Below, piece after piece: positions 27,479 to 35,734 of a stretch of DNA of 64,000 bases. Position 1 is the first letter of the stretch. Every line of letters starts with the position of its first letter. The DNA lies in contig JAZKIW010000111.1 in NCBI GenBank assembly GCA_040384625.1, positions 1 to 64,000 of the forward strand, given 5' to 3'. This DNA is from CADEEN01 sp040384625 (lineage in GTDB: Bacteria; Pseudomonadota; Gammaproteobacteria; Burkholderiales; Burkholderiaceae_C). The notes under the pieces are model-generated. The model had not been told where the DNA came from. It ran no database searches and was given only the letters and a program-made list of their open reading frames with translations. Made by a program: the position numbers and the translations under genes.

Positions 27479-27550
27479 GGCCCCGGCGCTGCGCCCTGGG
27501 GCGGGCGTGTAAGCTTGCTCGGGCATTGCGTCGATGCCGGAGACCCGTCC

Positions 27551-28510
27551 ATGACCGCGACCAAGACCTTCGCTTCCCAGGCCGATCTCGAGGCCAAGAA
27601 GGTCAGCTTCACCAAGCTGTCCGACAACGCCTACGCCTACACCGCCGAAGGCGACCCGAACACCGGCGTGATCGTCGGCGACGACGCGGTGATGGTGATC
27701 GACACCCAGGCCACGCCGGTGATGGCGCAGGACGTGATCCGGCGCATCCGCGAGGTCACCGACAGGCCGATCCGCTACGTCGTGCTGAGCCACTATCACG
27801 CGGTGCGTGTGCTCGGCGCGTCGGGGTACGCGCCCGAGCACATCATCGCCAGCCGCGACACCTACGACCTGATCGTCGAGCGCGGCGAGCAGGACAAGGC
27901 GAGCGAGATCGGCCGCTTTCCGCGCCTCTTTCAGGCCGTCGAGTCGGTGCCGCCGGGCATGACCTGGCCGACCATCACCTTCAACGGGCGGATGTCGATC
28001 TGGCTCGGCAAGCTTGAAGTGCAATTGATCCAGCTCGGCCGCGGCCACACCAAGGGCGACACCATCGCTTGGCTGCCGGAGCAAAAGATCCTGTTCAGCG
28101 GGGACCTGGTCGAGTTCGACGCCACGCCGTATGCCGGCGATGCCTACTTCAGCGACTGGCCTGCCACGCTGGACAATATCGCCGCGCTGCAGCCGCGCGC
28201 CCTGGTGCCCGGCCGCGGTGCGGCGCTGACCACGCCGGAACAAGTGGCTGCGGGCCTGGCTGGCACGCGCGCCTTCATCAGCGACCTGTACGCCAGCGTG
28301 CAGGCCGGTGTGGCGCAGAAGAAGGACCTGAACGCGGTCTACAAGGAGACGATGGCGCGGCTACGGCCGACCTACGGTCACTGGGTCATCTTCGACCACT
28401 GCCTGCCCTTCGACGTGACCCGCGCATACGACGAAGCCACGCAGCACCGCGACCCGCGCATCTGGACCGCCGAGCGCGACATCGAGATGTGGAAAGCCCT
28501 GGAAGGTTAG
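27551..28510 (+). CDS. MBL-fold metallo-hydrolase with altered metal motif
   Basis: A 319-residue metallo-beta-lactamase-fold protein: GVIVGDDAVMVIDTQATPVM, a first metal motif reading LSHYHAVRVLGAS, then LGRGHTKGDTIAW and FSGDLVEFDATPYAGDAYF. The usual HxHxDH is reduced to HxH followed by Ala-Val-Arg-Val, so the second metal site is probably altered or absent. The start at 27551 follows the weak site before MTATKTF. It heads a cluster with a VOC protein, FAD monooxygenase and DUF2783 protein, which suggests a role in aromatic ring hydroxylation or a downstream hydrolysis (inference). Confidence 0.85.
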   Translation: MTATKTFASQADLEAKKVSFTKLSDNAYAYTAEGDPNTGVIVGDDAVMVIDTQATPVMAQDVIRRIREVTDRPIRYVVLSHYHAVRVLGASGYAPEHIIASRDTYDLIVERGEQDKASEIGRFPRLFQAVESVPPGMTWPTITFNGRMSIWLGKLEVQLIQLGRGHTKGDTIAWLPEQKILFSGDLVEFDATPYAGDAYFSDWPATLDNIAALQPRALVPGRGAALTTPEQVAAGLAGTRAFISDLYASVQAGVAQKKDLNAVYKETMARLRPTYGHWVIFDHCLPFDVTRAYDEATQHRDPRIWTAERDIEMWKALEG

Positions 28511-28521
28511 GAGACGACGAG

Positions 28522-29052
28522 ATGACCATCACCCAACGTATCCACCACGTGGCCTACCGTTGTCGCGACGCGAAGCAGACCGTCGAGTGGTACCAGAAGC
28601 ACCTGGGCATGGACTTCGTGCTCGCGATCGCCGAGGACAACGTGCCTTCGACCGGTGCGCCCGACCCCTACATGCACGTCTTTCTCGACGCGGGGCAGGG
28701 CAATGTGCTGGCCTTCTTCGAGCTGCCCAACGCCGCGCCGATGGGCCGCGACGGCAACACGCCCGAATGGGTGCAGCACATCGCCTTCAAGGTCGCGAGC
28801 CTGGACGAGCTGATGGCCGCGAAGGCGCGGCTCGAGGCCGGCGGTGTCGAGGTGCTGGGCCCGACCGAGCACACGATCTTCAAGTCGATCTACTTCTTCG
28901 ACCCGAACGGCCACCGCCTCGAACTGGCCGTCGACACCGCGACGCCCGAGATGAACCGCAAGCTGGACGAAGTGAAGTGGGCCATGCTCGAGGAGTGGAG
29001 CCGCACCAAGCGCGCCCCCAAGCACGCCGACTGGATGCACAAGAAGCACTGA
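28522..29052 (+). CDS. VOC family protein (glyoxalase/dioxygenase fold)
   Basis: A 176-residue vicinal-oxygen-chelate protein beginning MTITQRIHHVAYRCRDAKQT, with metal-ligand-like His in RIHHVAYRC, VQHIAFKVASLDEL and a Glu in HRLELAVDT. TAGGAGACGACGAG provides a ribosome site. It lies 11 nt after the MBL gene and 15 nt before the monooxygenase gene; an extradiol-type or lactonase-type step in the same pathway is possible. Confidence 0.88.
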   Translation: MTITQRIHHVAYRCRDAKQTVEWYQKHLGMDFVLAIAEDNVPSTGAPDPYMHVFLDAGQGNVLAFFELPNAAPMGRDGNTPEWVQHIAFKVASLDELMAAKARLEAGGVEVLGPTEHTIFKSIYFFDPNGHRLELAVDTATPEMNRKLDEVKWAMLEEWSRTKRAPKHADWMHKKH

Positions 29053-29067
29053 GTCCCTCAGCGCGCC

Positions 29068-30765
29068 GTGCTCTCGACCTATACCTGGCCGCGCTACTCC
29101 TACCGGCCTGCGCCGGAGCTGAATGCTGCGGCGGCGAGGCGCGTGCCGCTGTTGATCGTGGGCGCCGGCCCGGTGGGTCTGTCGGCGGCCATCGACGCCG
29201 CGCTGCGCGGGCAGGCGGTGATCGTGCTCGACGAGGACAACACCGTCTCGGTCGGCTCACGCGGGGTTTGCTACGCCAAGCGCACGCTCGAGATCTTCGA
29301 CCGCCTGGGGCTGGCCGAGCGCGTGCTGGCCAAGGGCGTGACTTGGAACGTCGGCCGCACCTTCCATGGCGAGCGGGAGGTGTTCAGCTTCGACCTGCTG
29401 CCCGACAGCGGGCACCAGCGGCCGGGCATGGTCAACCTGCAGCAGTACTACCTGGAGCAGTACCTGGTGGAGCGAGCCATCCAGCTCCCCCTGATCGACC
29501 TGCGCTGGCAGCACAAGCTGGTGCAGGTGACGCCCGCCGACGATGTCGTGCGGCTCGACATCGACAGCGCCGACGGCCCCTACACGCTGCACGCCGACTG
29601 GCTGGTTGCCGCCGACGGCACGCGCAGCACGGTGCGGCGCCAGATGGGCCTGGACATCGAAGGTCGTGTGTTCCAGGACCGCTTCCTCATCGCCGACATC
29701 GTGCTGCATGGCGACCTATTTCCGCGCGAGCGCACGGAGCGCCGCTTCTGGTTCGCGCCGCCCTTCCACGCCGGTGAGAGCGCACTGATGCACCGCCAGG
29801 CCGACGACGTCTGGCGCGTCGACTTCCAGCTCGGCTGGGACGCGGACCCGGAGGTCGAGAAGGAGCCTGGCCGTGTGCAGGCGCGCGTGCGCGCCGCGCT
29901 CGACCAGCAGGGCTTCGCCCACATCGGCTTTGATCTCGAATGGGTCAGCGTGTACACCTTCCAGTGCCGGCGCATGGTGAAGTTCCGCCACGGTCGCGTG
30001 CTCTTCGTCGGCGACAGCGCGCACCAGGTCTCGCCCTTCGGCGCGCGCGGGGCCAACTCGGGCATCCAGGACGCGGACAACCTGGTGTGGAAGCTGAAGT
30101 GGGTGATCGACGGCGCCGCACCCGCGGCCCTCCTCGACAGCTACGACCAGGAACGCGGTGCCGCGGCCGACGAGAACATCCTCAACTCCACCCGCTCGAC
30201 CGACTTCATGACGCCCAAGACGCGCGTGGCGCACCTATTGCGCGACGCTGTGCTCTCGCTGGCCGACGACGTACCGGCCGGCCGCGCCCTGGTCAACAGC
30301 GGGCGCCTGTCGGTACCGACACGGCTGTCGGATTCGCCGCTCAACACGCCCGACGGCGAGGCCTTCGAAGGCTGGATGTCGCCGGGTGCGCCGCTCGACG
30401 ACGCGCCGGTGGGCGATGCCGACGGCGAGCGGCACGGACCGGCCTGGCTGCTCCGCGCGCTGGGCCCGGCCGAGGGGGCGGCCTTCGTGCTGCTGCACTT
30501 CGGTGCCGTCGCCGCGGCGACGCGCGACGCCGCCTCCACGCTGGGCCTGGCACTGGTCACCGTGCTCAGCACGGCGGAGGCCGCTGCCGACGCCGGCCCG
30601 GGTGTGGTCTGCGACAGCGAGGGCCTGGCGGCGAGCCGCTACGACGCGCGCCCCGGCACCTGCTACCTCGTCCGGCCCGACCAGCACGTGGCCGCGCGCT
30701 GGCGGTGCTTCAGTGCCGCCGCAGTGCGTGCCGCACTGCGGCGCGCCACCGGCCACACGCAGTGA
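29068..30765 (+). CDS. FAD-dependent aromatic monooxygenase (MhpA/UbiH-like)
   Basis: A 565-residue flavoprotein hydroxylase with the Rossmann motif LLIVGAGPVGLSAAIDAALRG, the second motif WLVAADGTRSTVRRQ, and the FAD-binding GRVLFVGDSAHQVSPFGARG. The C-terminal thioredoxin-like domain is typical of the phenol/3-hydroxyphenylpropionate hydroxylase group. It starts at a GTG (29068). Substrate is not deducible; the surrounding MBL, VOC and DUF2783 genes point to degradation of an aromatic acid. Confidence 0.9.
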   Translation: MLSTYTWPRYSYRPAPELNAAAARRVPLLIVGAGPVGLSAAIDAALRGQAVIVLDEDNTVSVGSRGVCYAKRTLEIFDRLGLAERVLAKGVTWNVGRTFHGEREVFSFDLLPDSGHQRPGMVNLQQYYLEQYLVERAIQLPLIDLRWQHKLVQVTPADDVVRLDIDSADGPYTLHADWLVAADGTRSTVRRQMGLDIEGRVFQDRFLIADIVLHGDLFPRERTERRFWFAPPFHAGESALMHRQADDVWRVDFQLGWDADPEVEKEPGRVQARVRAALDQQGFAHIGFDLEWVSVYTFQCRRMVKFRHGRVLFVGDSAHQVSPFGARGANSGIQDADNLVWKLKWVIDGAAPAALLDSYDQERGAAADENILNSTRSTDFMTPKTRVAHLLRDAVLSLADDVPAGRALVNSGRLSVPTRLSDSPLNTPDGEAFEGWMSPGAPLDDAPVGDADGERHGPAWLLRALGPAEGAAFVLLHFGAVAAATRDAASTLGLALVTVLSTAEAAADAGPGVVCDSEGLAASRYDARPGTCYLVRPDQHVAARWRCFSAAAVRAALRRATGHTQ

Positions 30766-30794
30766 AACACTGAAGCACGAAAGGCAGCACCCTC

Positions 30795-31070
30795 ATGCCG
30801 CTCAACACCCAGCCCCACTTCTTCAACCCGTCCGGCGCCCGCCAGCGCTACGCCTACAGCCCGGGCGACGACTTCTACGACGCACTGATCGCCGGCCACC
30901 GCGGCCTGAGCGACGAGGAGAGCGAGCTGATGCAGGCCCGCCTGGTGCTGCTGCTGGCCAACCACATCGGCGACCTGACGCTGCTGCGCGAAGCGATTGC
31001 GCTGGCGCGGCAGGGCGTGGGTTCGGCCCCGGGCGGCGACAAGGGCGAGGCGGGCTCGGCTTGCGCGTAG
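30795..31070 (+). CDS. DUF2783 domain-containing protein
   Basis: A 91-residue protein (FNPSGARQRYAYSPGDDFYD, then ARLVLLLANHIGDLTLLREA) matching DUF2783, a small family found next to FAD monooxygenases. It follows the monooxygenase by 29 nt and ends this cluster. A subunit or accessory role for the hydroxylase is inferred from context. Confidence 0.85.
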   Translation: MPLNTQPHFFNPSGARQRYAYSPGDDFYDALIAGHRGLSDEESELMQARLVLLLANHIGDLTLLREAIALARQGVGSAPGGDKGEAGSACA

Positions 31071-31111
31071 CATGACAAGCCTGTGCGCAGCTCGCCAAAG
31101 CCACAGACCAA

Positions 31112-31576
31112 ATGCAGTACGAAGCCAAAGTTCTCGGTCCTAGCGATCTCGCAAGCATGCGAGGCATGCTGTCGCTGTTCGGCGAAGCGTTCGACGAACC
31201 TGGAACCTACATCACCAACCAGCCAACCGATGAGTACCTCTGTCGGCTGCTCGCAAACTCCACTTTCATTGCCATCGCCTCGCTGGACGTATCAGACGTC
31301 GTAGGTGGCTTGGCGGCGTACGTCCTCCCAAAGTTCGAGCAGGCCAGGTCGGAGATCTACATCTATGACCTGGCGGTCGCAGAGAGCCACCGCCAGCGAG
31401 GGGTGGCGACCGCGATGATCAAGAAGCTGCAAGCGCGGGCAGTCGACCTTGGTGCATGGGTCATCTTCGTCCAGGCCGACTACGGCGACGATCCGGCCAT
31501 CAAGCTCTACACGAAGCTGGGCATCCGCGAAGAGGTGCTTCACTTCGACATCGAACCGTCACGACGTGGCGCCTGA
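31112..31576 (+). CDS. AAC(3)-I-like GNAT acetyltransferase
   Basis: A 154-residue GNAT enzyme closely resembling the AAC(3)-I family of aminoglycoside 3-N-acetyltransferases (gentamicin type). Matching blocks are YVLPKFEQARSEIYIYDLAV, the acetyl-CoA loop SHRQRGVATAMIKKLQARA, and the C-terminal QADYGDDPAIKLYTKLGIRE followed by HFDIEP. Known AAC(3)-I enzymes are nearly always carried as integron cassettes. It starts the island of small genes. Whether it acts on aminoglycosides or another amine cannot be told from sequence. Confidence 0.88.
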   Translation: MQYEAKVLGPSDLASMRGMLSLFGEAFDEPGTYITNQPTDEYLCRLLANSTFIAIASLDVSDVVGGLAAYVLPKFEQARSEIYIYDLAVAESHRQRGVATAMIKKLQARAVDLGAWVIFVQADYGDDPAIKLYTKLGIREEVLHFDIEPSRRGA

Positions 31577-31656
31577 CACTTCACTCGATCGCCTCTGCCA
31601 GTGGCGCCCGGTCAGCGCAAACCTCAGATTGCATAAACGCATCGAGGAGACTCCGC

Positions 31657-32085
31657 GTGGATGAATCGCAGTTTCTCAGCGCTCTCAGGCCGTACTACGA
31701 GGCGTTTGCCGAAACGGATGAACGAAAGCGTCTGCAACTGCTGAACGCCGCGATGACGGAGGATGCTCAGATCTGGGGACCAAAGCGCGTATTCGTCTGC
31801 CATGAGCAGATTTCGGAGAAGATTGCCGGCTTTCACCAGAACTGGCCCGGGTGTCGCCTGGTCCTTGCTACAGGCTTGAACATCTTTCTCAACAGCGCAC
31901 GCATGGGGGGCGCCATCGTGGGTGACGACGGCGCCATCCGTGCAACGGGCCACGCGCTCATCGAGTTGGCACCGGACGGTCGCATTCAACGGGTCATTCC
32001 CTTCTGGGATGCCTTGCCACCGCTGCCCGCAGCTTGGCCTCAGGCGCTGGCAGCACCTTCGGGGCGGGGCAACAGTGCGAACTGA
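31657..32085 (+). CDS. SnoaL/NTF2-like protein
   Basis: A 142-residue single-domain protein with the cone-shaped NTF2 pattern: FLSALRPYYEAFAETDERKR, LLNAAMTEDAQIWGPKRVFV, and IRATGHALIELAPDGRIQRV. Start is a GTG (VDESQF) preceded by GAGGAGA; an ATG 4 nt on is out of frame. Many such proteins are small cyclases or isomerases, others bind ligands; function unknown. The TGA is followed by CCCTTCG, a motif shared with neighbours. Confidence 0.78.
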   Translation: MDESQFLSALRPYYEAFAETDERKRLQLLNAAMTEDAQIWGPKRVFVCHEQISEKIAGFHQNWPGCRLVLATGLNIFLNSARMGGAIVGDDGAIRATGHALIELAPDGRIQRVIPFWDALPPLPAAWPQALAAPSGRGNSAN

Positions 32086-32153
32086 CCCTTCGCCCGGCCC
32101 GACCCGCTATGGCAATCAGCACTAGGCTCGTATCCTCGGAAAAGCACCTCTGC

Positions 32154-32555
32154 ATGCATGAAGGTACCTGCCACTGTGGCGCCGTCAAGCTGAAGCTCCC
32201 GTACACGCCCACGGTGGCGACGGCCTGCAATTGCTCGCTGTGCCGTCGCATTGGTGGGCCATGGGTCTACTTCGAGTTCGGCACGGTCGAGATCGAAGGA
32301 CACCCCGAGAACACTGCCGAGTACATCCAAGGCGACAGGACTTTGCGGACGATCCGTTGCAGGACCTGCGGGTGTGTCACGCACTGGGAACCACTTGAAC
32401 TCAAGCCTGGCGCCAAACACGGCGTTCATCTGGGGAACTTTGCCCCCGAGTTCGTGGCGGCGGTAAAGGTGCGCAAGTTCGATGGCGCCGACACTTGGAA
32501 GTTCTTTGATGAGTCGCTCTCGAACAGTGAGCCGCCATCGCAAGGCGGGGCTTGA
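32154..32555 (+). CDS. GFA family protein (first copy)
   Basis: A 133-residue zinc-binding protein of the glutathione-dependent formaldehyde-activating enzyme family: HEGTCHCGAVKLKL, ACNCSLCRRIGG, and IRCRTCGCVTHW give the paired Cys motifs. The start at 32154 places the CHCG motif near the N-terminus as usual. Most members are not true formaldehyde enzymes. The stop is followed by GCCTTCGGTCAAGCGG, reminiscent of an integron attC left half. Confidence 0.85.
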   Translation: MHEGTCHCGAVKLKLPYTPTVATACNCSLCRRIGGPWVYFEFGTVEIEGHPENTAEYIQGDRTLRTIRCRTCGCVTHWEPLELKPGAKHGVHLGNFAPEFVAAVKVRKFDGADTWKFFDESLSNSEPPSQGGA

Positions 32556-32664
32556 GCCTTCGGTCAAGCGGCGAGCCGTCAGCAATGCAGCAGTCAGGCG
32601 CAGCGGTCCTTGCCGCCGTCTCCCCCGATCCTGACCGTGAGACCGCAAAGGAGCTAGAGCCTCT

Positions 32665-33171
32665 ATGACAAAGCCCTTGGTCAACCTCGACGAGGTTCAG
32701 TTCGACGACATCGAAGAGAACGGGTACTTCACGTCAAGGCGAGCCCTGTTCAGTGCCAGCATCGGCGCACGCAAGCTCGGCTACAACCTGACAGAGCTTC
32801 CTCCGGGGAAGGCGCAGTGCCCGTTCCACTCCCACCGTGAAGAAGAGGAAATGTTCCTCATCTTGGAAGGCGAGGGCGAGCTGCGTTTCGGTGAGCAGAG
32901 GTTCAAGCTTCGGCGTCATGACGTGGTCGCCTGCCCGACGGGTGGTGCGGAGGTTGCGCACCAGATCATCAATACGGGCAAGACGACGATGCGCTACCTG
33001 TCGCTCTCAGGCGTCTCAGCAACCGAGGTTTGCGAGTATCCGGACTCTCAGAAGATCGGCGTGTTCGCAAGCACCTCGCAAACGTCCGGCGTACGAAGGA
33101 TGTTCAGGGCTGAAGCAGGGGTGGACTACTACGACCGCGAATCCACGGAGCCGCCAACCGGCGGCGCCTGA
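32665..33171 (+). CDS. Cupin-domain protein (first copy)
   Basis: A 168-residue protein with a central cupin barrel: PFHSHREEEEMFLILEGEGE gives the first metal motif (HxH...E) and DVVACPTGGAEVAHQIINTG the second. Residues 1-50 and 130-168 are outside the barrel. A mono-metal dioxygenase, isomerase or simply a sugar-binding cupin are all possible. TGA is followed by ACCTTCGCCC. Confidence 0.85.
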   Translation: MTKPLVNLDEVQFDDIEENGYFTSRRALFSASIGARKLGYNLTELPPGKAQCPFHSHREEEEMFLILEGEGELRFGEQRFKLRRHDVVACPTGGAEVAHQIINTGKTTMRYLSLSGVSATEVCEYPDSQKIGVFASTSQTSGVRRMFRAEAGVDYYDRESTEPPTGGA

Positions 33172-33194
33172 ACCTTCGCCCGCGCGTCCCGACG

Positions 33195-33731
33195 TCACGT
33201 CGGATACGGCGGCACGTGGTGTCCTTGTTCCAGGGCGCTGGCGATCTCGCACAACAGCGCCAAGTCAACCTGCGAGTGGTCGCGCGGAACGAGATCGTAA
33301 TGACACAAGGTTCCGAGCACCTGACCTTCTGGTGTCATGATGGGTACGCCGCAGTAGGCTCGCACGTGTTCGCGCGCCACATGCGCCAGCAGTCGGGGGT
33401 CTTGCGCAGCGTCCTCAGTGACAAAGGGACTGCGGGATCTGTGTGCGAAGCTGCAATACGTTGCGCTCGTCGGCACTTCGTCGACGGCCAGTACGCCGGG
33501 GTTCTCCCGGTCGTAGAACACCGCAGCGTTGGCCCGGTCGCCCGCAGTGCGAAAGATGGCAATGAACCTGTAGTTCGTGGGCGCGGCGAGTTCCGCCAGA
33601 GCCCGACGCAGCCCGGTCGAGCGCATGGTTGAGCAGAACCGGGAGAACCGTTCTGCGGTATCTTCACGCGAAGCATCCAATCCAATCTCCCGCTCAGTCG
33701 CTGAAGGATTATGACCGTCGACGTTCGTCAC
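33195..33731 (-). CDS. GAF-domain protein
   Basis: A 178-residue protein with one GAF domain (YRFIAIFRTAGDRANAAVFY, then REHVRAYCGVPIMTPEGQVL and LGTLCHYDLVPRDHSQVDLA). There is no output domain, so it may be a free-standing small-molecule sensor like the GAF-only fRMsr type, but the Cys pattern of that reductase is not obvious. It is the only minus-strand gene in the island and is convergent with the cupin gene, whose 3' end lies 23 nt away. Confidence 0.82.
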   Translation of the reverse strand: MTNVDGHNPSATEREIGLDASREDTAERFSRFCSTMRSTGLRRALAELAAPTNYRFIAIFRTAGDRANAAVFYDRENPGVLAVDEVPTSATYCSFAHRSRSPFVTEDAAQDPRLLAHVAREHVRAYCGVPIMTPEGQVLGTLCHYDLVPRDHSQVDLALLCEIASALEQGHHVPPYPT

Positions 33732-33819
33732 TCATCGTCACGCAGTCGAGTTGGCTGGGTGTTGGCTGGCGTGGTTGCTGCCCATGGCTACTGCCGGTTG
33801 AGCCGCAGCGAGCCCTGAC

Positions 33820-34362
33820 ATGGCGTCTGCGCTCACTATGCAATTGCAGTCCTCGCGCGTCGCTGCTGTCGCCTTGGCCGCGCTGACGCCGTCATCGACG
33901 TTTCCACAATCGCCCGCGCCAAGCGTGCCATCGGCGCCCCACGAACGCCTCGCCTTCTTTGAGGGCACCTGGACCATGGTCGAGGCCCCGCCCGGGCAGA
34001 ACTTTCGAGAGACTTGCGCCTGGCTCGGCGAAGGCAGGCGTCACATGCTGTGCCGCTCTCGCTGGACGACGGCAACCGCACCAAGAGAGGCGCTCAGCGT
34101 CATCAGCTACAGCCACAACACTGCGGACTACCTGTATCACGGCTTCAGGGCGGGAGGTTCGGTGGTCACGCAGCGCGGCGTACCTAAGGATGACGGCTGG
34201 CTGTTCACCTCCGAGCAGGGCGCAGGGGCTGCGAAGACGGCGACTCGAGTCACCATCACGCAGGTGGCGGACGGCGACATGCAATTCACCGAAGAGTCAG
34301 CCACGGGTGGCGGCCCTTGGAGTGTCAACGTGAATGTGCGCTACAAACGCGTCGCGCAGTGA
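33820..34362 (+). CDS. Secreted lipocalin-like (DUF1579-type) protein
   Basis: A 180-residue protein with a signal-peptide-like N-terminus and a beta-rich body containing HERLAFFEGTWTMVEAPPGQ, the FEGTW phrase that opens many lipocalin/DUF1579 domains. I cannot name a ligand. The assignment to DUF1579 is tentative. It lies 88 nt from the divergent GAF gene start and 111 nt before a YCII gene. Confidence 0.6.
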   Translation: MASALTMQLQSSRVAAVALAALTPSSTFPQSPAPSVPSAPHERLAFFEGTWTMVEAPPGQNFRETCAWLGEGRRHMLCRSRWTTATAPREALSVISYSHNTADYLYHGFRAGGSVVTQRGVPKDDGWLFTSEQGAGAAKTATRVTITQVADGDMQFTEESATGGGPWSVNVNVRYKRVAQ

Positions 34363-34473
34363 GGCCCAGGCCCGCGCGCAGGTCCCAGCTCCGTGGTACT
34401 GCGCGGCTTGTCGATTTGACTGGCGCTCGTTCGTCGTAGCTTTACCTGGCAACAACCATTCAGCGAGCGATCC

Positions 34474-34902
34474 ATGCGGTTCATCATCACGGCGCAAGCA
34501 AGTGCGGACAAGAGGGCGGCCGGCCAGCCGTCGGACTTCGATGCGGAACTCTTCAAGGCCTATATGCGTTTCAACGAGGAGATGCATCAAGCCGGCGTAC
34601 TCGTGGCCTCGGAGGGTCTCAACCCTGCAGCACCAGGAGCCCGCATTGCGGTGGCCAATGGCAAACGCTACCTGGTGGACGGCCCCTTCGCCGAGTCGAA
34701 GGAGTTGGTGGGCGGCTTCTACCTCGTCGACGTGGCCTCGCTCGACGAGGCGATTCAATGGGCCCTGCGCGCTCCGTCCGGTTTCGGTTCGGACGACATC
34801 CTGGAGGTTCGTCAACTGACGGGCTCGGCAGACCTGCCGCCCGACATTCTCCGACTCATCACCGAAGCTGCGCCGACGTGGAGCGCCTCGGCCTGGCAGT
34901 GA
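34474..34902 (+). CDS. YCII-related (DGPF) domain protein, first copy
   Basis: A 142-residue protein with the DGPF signature (YLVDGPFAESKELVGGFYLV) preceded by FNEEMHQAGVLVASEGLNPA. YCII proteins have a ferredoxin-like fold; some are dehydrochlorinase-like, many accompany ECF sigma factors, most are unassigned. Start MRFIITAQA at 34474. It is followed after 6 nt by a second GFA gene. Confidence 0.88.
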   Translation: MRFIITAQASADKRAAGQPSDFDAELFKAYMRFNEEMHQAGVLVASEGLNPAAPGARIAVANGKRYLVDGPFAESKELVGGFYLVDVASLDEAIQWALRAPSGFGSDDILEVRQLTGSADLPPDILRLITEAAPTWSASAWQ

Positions 34903-34908
34903 GCACGC

Positions 34909-35307
34909 ATGATCAAGAACGTCGGTGGTACCGAAATCAAGTCGAAGCATCGAGCGTCTTGCCACTGCGGGGCCGTGGTGCTCGAACTCGACCTTCCGGA
35001 CGGCATCGTCGATCCCCGGCGTTGCGATTGCTCGATCTGCAGGCGCAAGGGCGCCATCGTGGCTTCAGTGCCGCTCTCGGGTGTCAAGGTCATCCAGGGC
35101 GAGTCTTCTCTCAAGCTCTATCAGTTCAACACGAAGACGGCGAAGCACTATTTCTGCTCCCACTGCGGTATCTACACTCACCACCAGCGCAGATCCAACC
35201 CCAGCCAGTACGGCTACAACGTCGGCTGCCTGGACGGCGTCGATCCGTTCGCGCTGGGCGCTGTTCCCACCAACGACGGGGTCCACCACCCCGCCGACCG
35301 ACACTAG
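34909..35307 (+). CDS. GFA family protein (second copy)
   Basis: A 132-residue zinc protein with SCHCGAVVLELDLPDG, RCDCSICRRKGAIV and HYFCSHCGIYTHHQ, the canonical GFA Cys arrangement, better conserved than the copy at 32154. It sits 6 nt after the YCII gene and 19 nt before a DUF1801 gene. Confidence 0.9.
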   Translation: MIKNVGGTEIKSKHRASCHCGAVVLELDLPDGIVDPRRCDCSICRRKGAIVASVPLSGVKVIQGESSLKLYQFNTKTAKHYFCSHCGIYTHHQRRSNPSQYGYNVGCLDGVDPFALGAVPTNDGVHHPADRH

Positions 35308-35326
35308 GCCTGACCAAAGCTCACAG

Positions 35327-35734
35327 ATGCAGAAGACCCCCCCACCGGCGAGCCCCGAGGCGTACGTCGCTTCGCTCGATGGCTGGCATCATCTGTATGT
35401 GAAGGCCCTCCGTTCAACGGTGCTGGGCGCCGCTTCAGTGCAAGAGCTCATCAAATGGGGGCACCTCGTGTACTTCGCGAATGGACCGGTGCTGCTCATT
35501 CGTGCAGAGCCGCGGCGTGTTCTGTTTGGCTTCTGGCGTGGCCAGCGCCTTCGCCCCATCGAACCCAGGCTGAAGCCTGGCGGCAAGTACGAGATGGCCA
35601 CGCTCGAGTTGACCGAAAGCACCGCATTGGCGCAGTCCACCGTGGTCCGGCTGGTCCGAGAAGCCCTCGATCTCAATCAGGTCATGGGCGATCCCACCAC
35701 CCTTCCGCCGCCCGAGAGCAATGGTGCGCGCTGA
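35327..35734 (+). CDS. DUF1801 domain-containing protein, first copy
   Basis: A 135-residue protein; SVQELIKWGHLVYFANGPVL and the following FGFWRGQRL strand match DUF1801 (YdhG-like fold), whose function is unknown. The start at 35327 gives MQKTPPPASPEAYVASLDGW. It overlaps the next gene by 14 nt. Confidence 0.82.
   Translation: MQKTPPPASPEAYVASLDGWHHLYVKALRSTVLGAASVQELIKWGHLVYFANGPVLLIRAEPRRVLFGFWRGQRLRPIEPRLKPGGKYEMATLELTESTALAQSTVVRLVREALDLNQVMGDPTTLPPPESNGAR

Noticed and set aside
33188..33202. Short palindrome CCGACGTCACGTCGG as a terminator of the cupin gene
   Set aside because: Only 6-bp arms with a 3-nt loop, no T tract, and it overlaps the stop codon of the convergent GAF gene.
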